A stretch of DNA of 46,036 nucleotides, taken from contig JAGOVF010000010.1 of assembly GCA_018060885.1 (NCBI GenBank), positions 1-46,036 on the forward strand. Reading direction: 5' to 3'. The translations under genes and the position numbers were made by a program. Under the pieces are notes generated by a model that saw only the letters and a program-made list of their open reading frames with translations, ran no database searches and was not told the DNA's origin. Positions 26,201-34,633 of this stretch are shown piece after piece (the first letter of the stretch is position 1; each line of letters starts with the position of its first letter). The DNA comes from Oligoflexales bacterium. Its GTDB lineage: Bacteria; Bdellovibrionota_B; Oligoflexia; Oligoflexales; JAGOVF01.

Positions 26201-27919
26201 TTATACCGAACTAATCGTAGTAAGTTTTCTGTTAAGCCACTTTGTTTGAAATATTGTCATTACGGCATTTGCCAACATATAAATTACAAGCCCTGACGGC
26301 ATCGTAATCATAAGTACAGCAAAGAAAACCGGAATAAATTGCATGATCTTCTCTTGTGTTTTATCGAGGTTCATACTCGTTGGTGTCACTTTTTGTTGTA
26401 TGTAATAAACAATACCCAAAAGGATCGGCGTTACATAATAGGGGTCTTTTGAAGATAGGTCAGCAATCCACCCAAAAAATGGTGCGTGGCGCAATTCAAT
26501 CGCCGTAGATAGCATACGAAAAAAGGCGAACCATACAGGAATCTGTGGCAATATCGGCAAGCATCCCTTCATCGGATTCACTTTATTGACCGACATAAAC
26601 TTCATCAACTCTTGCTGCTGGCGCCTTGGGTCTTCCTTAAACTTTTCTCGAAGCGCCGTCATCTGAGGCTGCAACTCTTTCATTCGATGCATAGATACAG
26701 TTGCTTGCTTCTGTAAAGGATAGAATAAAATCTTGAGCAAAATCGTGATTAAAATAATCGCAATTCCATAATTTCCAACAATTCCGTTTATCCAAACCAA
26801 TGCAATCAACATCGGCTGCGCGATAAAATCAAAAATTCCAAGATCGAGCGTTGCTTCTAAGTTCTTATCGTGCTTTTTAAGAATGTTCAGAGCTTTAGGG
26901 CCAACATAGGTTTTGAAACTCAAGGTCGCCTTTTCGCCTGGAGCTATCATGCCCTGGCCTTGGGATAGGGTGATATCCATTTTACAAACATTCAAGGCTT
27001 CTTGGTGGCGCATTTGCACCGAGTAACTTAGATTGTCGCTAAAAGGGAGTAAAGCAGCTAAAAAGTAATGATAATCTACTCCGATGATTTGTATTTTTTG
27101 ATTGCTAACGCTGCTCGGTGCAGCATTTTCTTTGCACTCAGTATTAATATCTAAAAAGTTTAGCTCGCTTTCTAGCTTACTTACAAAACGTGTATGCTCA
27201 TAGCTTATTCCAGGAATAAAACCACCGCTGCCTTCTTGGTATTGATAAAGGCTATTTAATCCTATCAAGGCATTTAGATCACTGGGCTCTTTTCCAACAT
27301 TTTCATAGGTAACGTCGATTCGTCCACCATAACCTTGATCTTCAAAGCTAATGTCTTTCGTAATTTTAAATGCGCCTTCAAAGTGCCAAATTTTCAATGA
27401 ATGATCAGAACGCTCAGCATGGTAGAGAACTTGAGCCGCATTGCTAGGAGCTGTGGCTTGACTGCCAGATGTTGCCGAAATATGCACTGGAAAAGGCAAT
27501 AAATCTTTGGTTTTTTTGCTTTGCATATTTTCGCGGTAGTCTTTAAGGACAATTGAATCAATGCTGCTGGTTTTTTGGTTAAAGATATATTTTGCATTAA
27601 GTGTGTCAAAAGTCAGTTCTTTGGCATTTAACCAGTTGATAGTTTCGACTGGTGCGCTATTTACCGCAGAAGAATCTGTGGCTTTAGGCGCAAGTTGTTC
27701 GCCATTGGTGCTGTTTGTTGCAGGCGCTTGCAGCGCTGTGTCTGCTGCGCCAGATTGAGTCGTTTGATTAGCTTCTGGAGCTAGCTCAGCTTTTGGCTTT
27801 TCATTAAGTGACTTATAATAGTCGGGGTATTTATACTGCAAATAATAATTATAGCCAGACATCACAGCGATGGCTGCTACAATTGCCAAAATGGTAGATT
27901 TATTGATTTCGGTATTCAT
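26201..27919 (-). CDS. yidC: Membrane protein insertase YidC
   Basis: Inserts and folds inner-membrane proteins, alone or with SecYEG. About 572 residues from the ATG at 27919: N-terminal membrane anchor (ILAIVAAIAVMSGYNYYL), Ala/Thr/Asn-rich linker, large periplasmic domain (about 90-350), then the conserved five-helix core with the hairpin KQATVSMHRMKELQPQMTALREKFKEDPRRQQQELMKFM and IPVWFAFFRML. The ATG overlaps the yidD stop (ATGA), which fixes the start by coupling; a longer frame back to 28015 would run inside yidD. Confidence 0.95.
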   Translation of the reverse strand: MNTEINKSTILAIVAAIAVMSGYNYYLQYKYPDYYKSLNEKPKAELAPEANQTTQSGAADTALQAPATNSTNGEQLAPKATDSSAVNSAPVETINWLNAKELTFDTLNAKYIFNQKTSSIDSIVLKDYRENMQSKKTKDLLPFPVHISATSGSQATAPSNAAQVLYHAERSDHSLKIWHFEGAFKITKDISFEDQGYGGRIDVTYENVGKEPSDLNALIGLNSLYQYQEGSGGFIPGISYEHTRFVSKLESELNFLDINTECKENAAPSSVSNQKIQIIGVDYHYFLAALLPFSDNLSYSVQMRHQEALNVCKMDITLSQGQGMIAPGEKATLSFKTYVGPKALNILKKHDKNLEATLDLGIFDFIAQPMLIALVWINGIVGNYGIAIILITILLKILFYPLQKQATVSMHRMKELQPQMTALREKFKEDPRRQQQELMKFMSVNKVNPMKGCLPILPQIPVWFAFFRMLSTAIELRHAPFFGWIADLSSKDPYYVTPILLGIVYYIQQKVTPTSMNLDKTQEKIMQFIPVFFAVLMITMPSGLVIYMLANAVMTIFQTKWLNRKLTTISSV

Positions 27920-28134
27920 GGCAGGTCGACGCCCCCCGGATGCCAAGGATGACAATGAGACAAACGTAGTCCTGTTTTTACAGTCGCACGTACTATAGAG
28001 TATTTTTCCAAGCACTCTTTTGCATATTCAGAGCACGAAGGGTAAAATCGACAACGTGCACCCAAGATGGGTGAAAGTGCAGCTTGGTAGATTCGAATGA
28101 TAAATATAAATATTTTTTTTATGATACGTTCCAT
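27916..28134 (-). CDS. yidD: Membrane protein insertion efficiency factor YidD
   Basis: A 72-residue small protein that assists YidC-dependent insertion. It shows the family signature in full: IIRIYQAALSPILGARCRFYPSCSEYAKECLEKY and the tail LRLSHCHPWHPGGVD with the conserved Cys residues. It overlaps the rnpA 3' end by 16 bases and the yidC start by 4, so rnpA, yidD and yidC are read as one coupled unit. Confidence 0.95.
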   Translation of the reverse strand: MERIIKKIFIFIIRIYQAALSPILGARCRFYPSCSEYAKECLEKYSIVRATVKTGLRLSHCHPWHPGGVDLP

Positions 28135-28577
28135 CTTTTTATCAATATGCTAAGTGACTTTTCAAATTGCGAAAACATACTCTCGGTGGATGTCGGTTGC
28201 ACAACCGGACGAGATATTAAAACAAAATCCACACTGGACAACTGAGCGGCATACTTTCGCCAGGTCAGTCGAAACACCTCTCGCATTTGGCGTTTAACTC
28301 GATTACGGACAACAGAATTTCCTGTCTTTTTTGAAACAACTAAGCCAAGGCGCGGATATAAGCCAAGGCGCGGAAATGAGTCAAGCCGTGGCGAGCTCGG
28401 AATACTCTGCGCTGCAGCTTCTGCGAACTCAGATTTTGCAAGCTCTGACGGCGCCTTTCGGCTTTTCTTCGCGAGCAGTACAAATCCTGGCATTACAATT
28501 TTGTCATTTTGGTTAAAAACCGCTTTAAACTGCCCTGGATAGAGAAGCTTATGCTGTTTTTGAAGCGAGTATTCCAA
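28119..28577 (-). CDS. rnpA: Ribonuclease P protein component, with internal expansion
   Basis: Protein subunit of RNase P, which matures tRNA 5' ends. From the TTG at 28577 the protein is 152 residues: SLQKQHKLLYPGQFKAVF opening, the RNR signature NSVVRNRVKRQMREVFR, and FVLISRP near the end. The TTG at 28577 follows GGGGAA at normal spacing; a TTG at 28619 would overlap rpmH. Odd: between strands one and two there is an extra segment of about 30 residues (KKSRKAPSELAKSEFAEAAAQ onwards) ending in three 6-residue tandem repeats that copy the conserved PRLGL start of the next strand. Confidence 0.9.
   Translation of the reverse strand: MEYSLQKQHKLLYPGQFKAVFNQNDKIVMPGFVLLAKKSRKAPSELAKSEFAEAAAQSIPSSPRLDSFPRLGLYPRLGLVVSKKTGNSVVRNRVKRQMREVFRLTWRKYAAQLSSVDFVLISRPVVQPTSTESMFSQFEKSLSILIKRWNVS
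28341..28394 (-). repeat. Three 18-bp tandem repeats inside rnpA
   Basis: Two units (28341-28358 and 28359-28376) differ at one base, and a third (28377-28394) is diverged. They encode SPRLDS, FPRLGL and YPRLGL on the minus strand, in frame, so the repeat extends the protein in 6-residue steps without disrupting it. Confidence 0.8.
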
Positions 28578-28603
28578 AAGTTCCCCACAAATAAAAACTG
28601 GGG

Positions 28604-28753
28604 CTATTTTTGGTAACAAGTCACAGCGATTTGTTTGCGTCCTTTTGCACGTCTTGCAGAAAGCACTTTACGACCTCCAGGAGTCTCCATACGGGCTCTG
28701 AAACCGTGAGTGCGTACACGTCTTTTATTATGTGGTTGGAAGGTTCTTTTCAT
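28604..28753 (-). CDS. rpmH: 50S ribosomal protein L34
   Basis: A 49-residue basic protein beginning [18 protein letters not shown] and containing [18 protein letters not shown], the complete L34 signature. It is slightly longer than usual at the C-terminus (IAVTCYQK). The ATG at 28753 is preceded by GGGGAA. It is followed by rnpA, the standard arrangement. It was found by direct translation of the minus strand. Confidence 0.97.
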   Translation of the reverse strand: MKRTFQPHNKRRVRTHGFRARMETPGGRKVLSARRAKGRKQIAVTCYQK

Positions 28754-28959
28754 GATTCTAGTTCCCCTTTGAACGACCCATTAACAGATTGTAACCATTA
28801 AACAATTTGAGCTTTACTGCTAGCGAACAACCGGTAAAAACTTACAACATTCCGCTAACAGGTGGCAAAATCTACCAAAAGCAAAGGTTTATTGCAAGCA
28901 AGCTCACACCTCTAACACATATAATTTATTATATAATTTTAATAGAATTTATTATAATG

Positions 28960-28988
28960 TTGACATTTTTTATAAATTTTAATATTAT
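28960..28988 (+). promoter_or_regulatory. Sigma70-type promoter for the four-repeat secreted protein
   Basis: TTGACA at 28960-28965 and TATTAT at 28983-28988 are separated by exactly 17 bases in a very AT-rich stretch, about 40 bases before the ATG at 29027. It is the clearest promoter in the window. The rest of 28754-29026 holds no ORF and no DnaA-box cluster. Confidence 0.7.
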
Positions 28989-29026
28989 TAATTCATATTT
29001 TAATAGTTACTTAATAAAGACTTTTT

Positions 29027-30298
29027 ATGAAACTTCTACAAAAAACCAAATCAAAGCCTATCCAATTAATATTTGCTGCTCTTCTTTTGTCAGCGATTTT
29101 AGCTCCACGGCATTCCAGTGCACAAACCCTGCGCCTCGCAAATGTCATGGAGTTGTCTGAACAAGTTACTGTTTCCGGAAAAGAGCTGCAAATTTCATAT
29201 TTATTGCAGTGTGGAGAATCTTATTCTGGAACCGTCTTCGCACGCGGAGAAAAAGCTCAGCATTGGTTTGTCGGCGTCCTCATAAATAGCGACAATTTTC
29301 GTTGCACAAGTGCGGCAAAGCTAGCCTTCATAAAACATCCAATTATAATTTCAAAAGACACACTCAAAAAAGAATCAAACTCTCAAAAAATGCTTTTTTC
29401 TCCTATTCAAGAAACAAGCAATAGCCAAAGCTTAACTTGGACTAAGGCAAAGCATGTCAAAGTAAATTCTGAAACCAATAATGCGACACCGCGCTTTATA
29501 AGTTACGACAGTGGCTGCGGTGAGTTTGTGGGCGTGCTCATCAACCACCAAAGAAAGGATCGCCGATTTTATGGCGTCCTGGAGGGATTTAAGAAAAAAA
29601 ATAGCAGTCAATCTTCTTGTGTTAAAAAACGGGCAAAAACCTATCTGCCGCGTGAATTTGTTAGCCACGACTTCTGGCAAGGCGCAAAACTTAGAGCTCC
29701 CGTAAATGACGATGGTCAAAACGAACTTTCCTATAAATTAGTGCCGATTAGTTTAAAAAAAATCCGTTATAAAAATGCATCATCTACAAATAAACAAAGC
29801 ACTATTCAGGTTCCATATTTCCGCACATGTCGGCAAGCTCCTTTGGGCCTCATTGTCCAAGACAAAGGGAACAACAATTTTGCAATTGGGGTAGTTATCG
29901 CTGAAAAAAGTGGCCAAAAATGCCGACAGGGTCGTAAATTTGAATGGCAGACCATTATTAGCTCGATGCAGCTTCCGCAAAAGGCAAAGCTCACCTCAAT
30001 ACGAAATCTGCATAAAAATTCTAGTTTAAATATCCATGCTCCAAACATCGGCCCGCTAGGCAAAGCCGAAGATTTGCGCTTAAAAGTTGTAACAGATTCT
30101 TGTCAAAAACTACTCGGAACTCTGTATAGCGAGCAATCTAAATTTACTTCAATTGGGATTATTACTGAAACTGACACACAGTGTCAGATAAGTTCCACTC
30201 ATAACAATATCAAACTCATCGCTGAACAAAGACTCAGCTATCATCCGCCTTTTATTAAAGATTTTATTCAAAAAGACATTTATCCTTTCCAAATGTAA
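29027..30298 (+). CDS. Secreted protein with four Cys-pair repeats, unknown function
   Basis: A 423-residue protein, signal peptide about residues 1-32 (LIFAALLLSAILAPRHSSAQ). The mature part has exactly eight Cys in four pairs: C62/C93, C164/C198, C268/C299, C359/C386. Each pair brackets the same pattern: Cys, 5-9 residues, Gly plus hydrophobics, a polar turn, then F/I-x-G-V/I-hydrophobic, 6-12 residues, Cys (for example FVGVLINSDNFRC and IGIITETDTQC). So it is four copies of a roughly 100-residue module, each probably closed by one disulfide. No known family is recognised. It has its own strong promoter; alr follows 43 bases downstream. Confidence 0.75.
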   Translation: MKLLQKTKSKPIQLIFAALLLSAILAPRHSSAQTLRLANVMELSEQVTVSGKELQISYLLQCGESYSGTVFARGEKAQHWFVGVLINSDNFRCTSAAKLAFIKHPIIISKDTLKKESNSQKMLFSPIQETSNSQSLTWTKAKHVKVNSETNNATPRFISYDSGCGEFVGVLINHQRKDRRFYGVLEGFKKKNSSQSSCVKKRAKTYLPREFVSHDFWQGAKLRAPVNDDGQNELSYKLVPISLKKIRYKNASSTNKQSTIQVPYFRTCRQAPLGLIVQDKGNNNFAIGVVIAEKSGQKCRQGRKFEWQTIISSMQLPQKAKLTSIRNLHKNSSLNIHAPNIGPLGKAEDLRLKVVTDSCQKLLGTLYSEQSKFTSIGIITETDTQCQISSTHNNIKLIAEQRLSYHPPFIKDFIQKDIYPFQM

Positions 30299-30341
30299 AA
30301 ATAAATATTTTACTTCGATAACCATATTTTCTCTTGGTGCA

Positions 30342-31472
30342 ATGCCCATGCATACTTGGATAGAAATTGATGCTGTTGCTCTTTCACACAATGTCGAATC
30401 TTTTATTCGCTTGGTGGACAAAAAGCGTTTTGCTCCTGTACTCAAATCAAACGCTTATGGACATGGATTAAGCGAAGTTTATAGTATAATACAAGATCAC
30501 CAACTCGAGTGGATCTGTGTCAATTATCTCTCAGAAGCGCAAGTGCTGCGAAAATTAGGTTTCAAGAATAAAATACTTATAGTCGGCCCGACAAAACGAG
30601 AAGAATTTGAAGTTGCTGCCGAGATCAATGCAGCTGTTTTTGTAAATAGCTGGGAGCATTTGTATAGCATAGAGGCTCTTAAAAGAAAGCCAGACCTTCA
30701 TATTAAAATAGATACAGGAATGTCGCGGCAAGGATTTTTAGCTGACGAGTTGCCTACGCTTTTAGATTATTTTAAAAAGAAGAAACTATCACCTTCTGGG
30801 CTTGCTAGTCATTTTTCTAACGTCGAAGATGTTTCGGATTCGGAATTTGCCTCTCTACAATTAACTCGGCTTAAACAAGCACAATCCGCTTTTGAAACTC
30901 AAGGTTTTCACACCCTAAATCACATCGCATCGAGCGCATCAACTCTCATCATGAACGAATCTCGACTAGACCTTTGCCGGGTCGGAATTTCTCTATATGG
31001 ATTATGGCCATCGAAATTAACGCACCTATCACACTATAAATCCTCTTCTGACACTATCGATCTCAAACCGATTCTATCGTGGCAGACTAAAATATCACAA
31101 ATTAAGAAAGTAAAAAAAAATGGCTTTATCGGCTACGGCTGTAGCTATCAAGCCAATCGCGACATGCTGGTCGCTGTTTTGCCGGTCGGTTATAATGAAG
31201 GTTATAGCCGCTTAGCGAGCCAAAATAACGCCGTCGTTTTAATTGACGACAATCGTTGTCCTATCGTCGGGCGAATATGTATGAATATGATGATGGTGGA
31301 TGTTTCGCATGTTGCTAATGCGAAAATTGATATGCAAACAACCTTAATTGGCCAAAACGGCTCACAAAATATAAGTGCGGAAGAATTTTCCTCTTGGCAT
31401 GAGACTATTCACTATGAAGCTCTTACTAGGTTGCATGAAAAAATTCCGCGCATAGTCAGAAATAGAAGATAA
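30342..31472 (+). CDS. alr: Alanine racemase
   Basis: PLP enzyme making D-alanine for peptidoglycan. The 376 residues include the PLP-lysine motif VLKSNAYGHG (K35), KIDTGMSRQGF, SSASTLIM and the second-domain tyrosine motif GYGCSYQANRD (catalytic Tyr region near 265), then GRICMNMMMVDV. Length is normal. Two in-frame ATGs (30342 and 30348) are both possible starts. It follows the four-repeat protein and may share its transcript. Confidence 0.95.
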   Translation: MPMHTWIEIDAVALSHNVESFIRLVDKKRFAPVLKSNAYGHGLSEVYSIIQDHQLEWICVNYLSEAQVLRKLGFKNKILIVGPTKREEFEVAAEINAAVFVNSWEHLYSIEALKRKPDLHIKIDTGMSRQGFLADELPTLLDYFKKKKLSPSGLASHFSNVEDVSDSEFASLQLTRLKQAQSAFETQGFHTLNHIASSASTLIMNESRLDLCRVGISLYGLWPSKLTHLSHYKSSSDTIDLKPILSWQTKISQIKKVKKNGFIGYGCSYQANRDMLVAVLPVGYNEGYSRLASQNNAVVLIDDNRCPIVGRICMNMMMVDVSHVANAKIDMQTTLIGQNGSQNISAEEFSSWHETIHYEALTRLHEKIPRIVRNRR

Positions 31473-31477
31473 AATCT

Positions 31478-31903
31478 ATGCAAGATCAAATCTTAGAAAA
31501 ACAAGCCGACTATATTGACCCTGCGCAGCTTTGCCAAATTGAACTGCAAGTGCCTGATATTCACAAAGCACTAGATTTTTATTGGCGCGCTTTTGGCTGG
31601 AAAAAGTCCCCTAGCGAGCTTTTTCCTTATCACATTTTAGACGTTTCTAGTACTTGCCCTTATGGAATTGCATTAATTGAAAATCCCAACATGACGCTCA
31701 AAGATGCAAATAAGCGGCTAATATTGTTTTTTCGAGTTGAAAATTTGACTCAGTGCAGTGAAAGAATTATTGAGCATGGCGGACGAATAGTCAGAGAAAA
31801 ACAGTTTATCCCAGGTTATGGAACAACTAACGTAGCTGAAGATCCATGCGGCCATCGCTGGGGATTTTTTGAAGCAAAGAAGGCTGAAGTATTTAAACCA
31901 TAA
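31478..31903 (+). CDS. VOC (glyoxalase/bleomycin-resistance) family protein
   Basis: A 141-residue single-domain vicinal-oxygen-chelate protein: QIELQVPDIHKALDFYWRAFGWK opens the first beta-alpha-beta-beta-beta unit, and LILFFRVENLTQCSERIIEHGGRIV and AEDPCGHRWGFFEAK the second. The last motif carries the usual DP-x-G. Substrate unknown; such proteins may be lyases, dioxygenases or binding proteins. It starts five bases after the alr stop, hence likely co-transcribed. Confidence 0.8.
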   Translation: MQDQILEKQADYIDPAQLCQIELQVPDIHKALDFYWRAFGWKKSPSELFPYHILDVSSTCPYGIALIENPNMTLKDANKRLILFFRVENLTQCSERIIEHGGRIVREKQFIPGYGTTNVAEDPCGHRWGFFEAKKAEVFKP

Positions 31904-31915
31904 CAACGTTTGTTC

Positions 31916-32947
31916 TTATTCGTTAAAATTCTGTACGTGTAAGCGCCAATGTCTATTTAAAGAGCTTTGCAAATACATGGCCGCTAGGGGCGGAAATAAA
32001 GCTAAAAAAAACACCAGGTAGACCGTTGTCTTTTCATAGCCATTTTGGCGCTCAAGAATGCGGATTTGGCGCGCTAAACTCATAAAATTAAACACACTCA
32101 ATGGCGGCAAGAGCCCGAATAAAATTTGGTGCCAAGAAAGTTTTCGCCATTGGGCAGATTTATGCCAAGCTACTTCGTTTTGCGCATCGCTATACCAAAG
32201 CAGTATGTTGCAGCCAAGAGTTAGAAAAAACTTAATAATGCTTCCCAATCCGAAGGTTCTTAGAACCCCTAAACGCAATCTACCCCGTAAGGTCAAATAA
32301 CTGGGCGCCACGATCTGTGGGTTTAATTTAATTGGCGCGAAAACCACTTTTTCTTGCGGAGCAACTTCTGCTGATGGCTCATTGTAACTTACATCAAGCT
32401 CTGTATGTGCTTTTGCTGTGTTTTTTGTTCTTACAATAAAATCGCTGGGAAAATCTTCGAGATCTAAGCGAACCTGAGGCAGATCCTCAAATAAAATTGG
32501 CTTTTTATTTACAACTATTTGATTTTTTGTTTTTTCGAAATCCTGTGACGCATTTTGATTCAAATGATTATTGCTTTTATTTTGTTCTGGCAAGGCTGCT
32601 TTTTGCGCTAAATCTGGCTCTACCACAGCACCAAGTCTTACAAGTCTTTCAATACTACTTTCGACACTTGACTTAAATTCGAAAATTGCTTGATGGGTCT
32701 CGACTTCGTATTCTGCGACTTTGCGTTTAATGACCATAGCATCAGGGTCTATTTCTTTTTTTAAATGTATTTGCGACGGCGCAGGAGTTTGTTGTTCGAA
32801 TTCAGTAGATTTTTTAAAAGCTTGTTTGAGTTCGACGGGGCCTTCGATTTTGCCATCTTTAAACGAAAAAAAACCTTGCATACGTAATCGATTAGCAGTT
32901 TTTTCTTGTTGCTCGAGCGCATTATCAGACCGATCTCTGACTTTCAT
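31916..32947 (-). CDS. Membrane protein with long cytoplasmic N-terminus, DUF4234-like C-terminus
   Basis: 343 residues. Residues 1-220 are polar and partly helical (VAEYEVETHQAIFEFKSSVESSIERLVRLG) with no signal, so likely cytoplasmic. Residues 230-343 hold three hydrophobic segments (IIKFFLTLGCNILLWY, HQILFGLLPPLSVFNFM, TTVYLVFFLALFPPLAAMYL). The opening of that part resembles the DUF4234 pattern of a helix with TLG-x-x-x-LW-Y. AAAGGAAC precedes the ATG. Function unknown. It is convergent with the VOC gene (12-base gap) and divergent from the aldehyde-dehydrogenase-like gene. Confidence 0.6.
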   Translation of the reverse strand: MKVRDRSDNALEQQEKTANRLRMQGFFSFKDGKIEGPVELKQAFKKSTEFEQQTPAPSQIHLKKEIDPDAMVIKRKVAEYEVETHQAIFEFKSSVESSIERLVRLGAVVEPDLAQKAALPEQNKSNNHLNQNASQDFEKTKNQIVVNKKPILFEDLPQVRLDLEDFPSDFIVRTKNTAKAHTELDVSYNEPSAEVAPQEKVVFAPIKLNPQIVAPSYLTLRGRLRLGVLRTFGLGSIIKFFLTLGCNILLWYSDAQNEVAWHKSAQWRKLSWHQILFGLLPPLSVFNFMSLARQIRILERQNGYEKTTVYLVFFLALFPPLAAMYLQSSLNRHWRLHVQNFNE

Positions 32948-33075
32948 CTTTGTTCCTTTAAAGCCGAGTATTAACTAAAACTAAGGAGCTATTTAATTGA
33001 ACTTCTATGTGATATTGTATTGTTTTAATTTACCAGTTTTTAGTATTTTAGGTAAAATGTTTTCGGACTCTATGC

Positions 33076-34581
33076 ATGAACTTAAAAACCTTTATCGAAT
33101 CTATCAATGAACGCAAGTTTCCAACGCCATGGCCTGGGCATTTTATTGCACAAAAATGGCAGACTGAAACTAGTGGTACAGCCTTCGTTTCTATAAATCC
33201 AAATAATAACGAAGTATTATCTAAGGTTTTTTACAAAAAGAGCACCTTTGAAACCGCGACTCAATCTGCTCAAATAATTCGGCCGCACTTAGCCAAACAA
33301 AATTTCGAACAAAGAATAGAAAAACTTCGCTCCTTGCACCAAGCTCTTGCCGATTATAAAACAGATTTGGTTCGCTGCCTTAATATTAGCGCAGGCAAAC
33401 CCGCCTGGGAAGCCCAACAAGAAGTCGAGTCGACTTTGACTTACCTCAAACATCTGAGTCAGCACAGTGATGGGTTGCAAAAAGATTTTTTGCAAAGCCT
33501 AAAGTCTCGCCACGGAGGTGGCAGTTATCAGCTTCAGCCAATAGGCACAATTGGTGCTTATTTGTCATTTTCGACTCCCTTTGCTTCTTTTGTACACACC
33601 AGTACTGCTGCGATTTTGTCGGGAAATCCCTTGATATTAGTCATTCCACCTGCCGCGACGCTTTTAGGTATTTTTTTTAGTTTTATACTTGAAAATTTGG
33701 AATTTGAAGAAGGCTCTTTCGCGAACATTTTTACCGATTTCAAAGGCTTCTATGAACTTATCGAAAATAAAAGTATTGCCGCGATATTATACACGGGCTC
33801 ACTCGAGCACTGTAACAATTTAATAAAAGACAGCTCGCGCTGGACTCGTAAAAAACTTCTTATTAAAAGCGGCGGCAAAAATGCCACGATAATTCATTCA
33901 AGCGCGGATTTAGATAAAGCTGTTCAAACAACAATAATAGGCGCATTTCAATCTTGCGGCGAGCTTTGCAGCGCAAGCAGCCGTGTTTTCGTTTATAGAT
34001 CTCATATTCCCGAATTCAAAGAAAAACTACTAGCTGCGCTGGACCAAATGCTCATTGGTCCAAGCGATGCACATTTATATAGCCCTCAAAGCGAGCCTAA
34101 CACACTTGGCCCTCTGCATAGCAAGAAAGCCGTCGAACGATTTTTGCGTTTCCAAACTATGGCTCTGCGAGATGCAGATGAATCTTGGCAAATGGGAAAA
34201 GCATTAGAGCGATTGAGTTCTGGAAACTTCGTCAATCCAGGTGTGCACTATTTTAATAAATTCAGCAATGAAGGCGCGCACCAAAGTAATGTTCTATTCA
34301 GTCCTGATCTTTGTGTGTATCCCTATGATGTATTAGAAGATGTCATTCAATGGACTAATGAATGTCAAAATCCCTTTGTAGTCTCCTTTATTGGTGAAAG
34401 CAGTGCAATAATCGATCGTAGGCATATGTTAAGTGCAAACAATATTCTTATATATTTACCGACAACGCACGTTGAGTTTATTCCGCCACAAATTTCTGCC
34501 GGAGATCATAATCAACATTTTGGCCATGGTTTATCTTTGGCTTTTCAACTTAGCAAAGTCCAGGTACTTACTCATGCCTAG
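33076..34581 (+). CDS. Aldehyde-dehydrogenase-like protein with altered active site
   Basis: 501 residues with the ALDH fold throughout, nearest in layout to succinylglutamate semialdehyde dehydrogenase (AstD). The nucleophile Cys appears kept (C298 in SCGELCSASSRVFV), but by position the oxyanion Asn of the P-x-N-F-P motif is S166 (SFSTP), the general-base Glu of the E-x-G-G motif is K264 (IKSGGKN), the NAD-binding Lys after GN is lost (GNPLILVIPP), and the E-x-F-G-P Glu is V406 (VLFSPDL). LYTGS is retained. Either a pseudoenzyme or an enzyme with other chemistry. No other arginine-catabolism gene is near; a phosphoglucomutase gene follows. Confidence 0.8.
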   Translation: MNLKTFIESINERKFPTPWPGHFIAQKWQTETSGTAFVSINPNNNEVLSKVFYKKSTFETATQSAQIIRPHLAKQNFEQRIEKLRSLHQALADYKTDLVRCLNISAGKPAWEAQQEVESTLTYLKHLSQHSDGLQKDFLQSLKSRHGGGSYQLQPIGTIGAYLSFSTPFASFVHTSTAAILSGNPLILVIPPAATLLGIFFSFILENLEFEEGSFANIFTDFKGFYELIENKSIAAILYTGSLEHCNNLIKDSSRWTRKKLLIKSGGKNATIIHSSADLDKAVQTTIIGAFQSCGELCSASSRVFVYRSHIPEFKEKLLAALDQMLIGPSDAHLYSPQSEPNTLGPLHSKKAVERFLRFQTMALRDADESWQMGKALERLSSGNFVNPGVHYFNKFSNEGAHQSNVLFSPDLCVYPYDVLEDVIQWTNECQNPFVVSFIGESSAIIDRRHMLSANNILIYLPTTHVEFIPPQISAGDHNQHFGHGLSLAFQLSKVQVLTHA

Positions 34582-34633
34582 TTTCTATTAATTAACAAAC
34601 AAGCAAATCTTACCGACTATTAGGAGAGATCCG

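Noticed and set aside
27920-28015. Longer N-terminus for YidC starting at 28015
   Set aside because: It lies wholly inside yidD, and the ATGA overlap at 27919 with a following membrane anchor gives the normal YidC start.
28754-29026. Possible replication origin in the AT-rich gap before rpmH
   Set aside because: The gene context and AT richness fit, but no DnaA boxes of the TTATCCACA type are seen and the AT-rich part is explained by the promoter of the 29027 gene.
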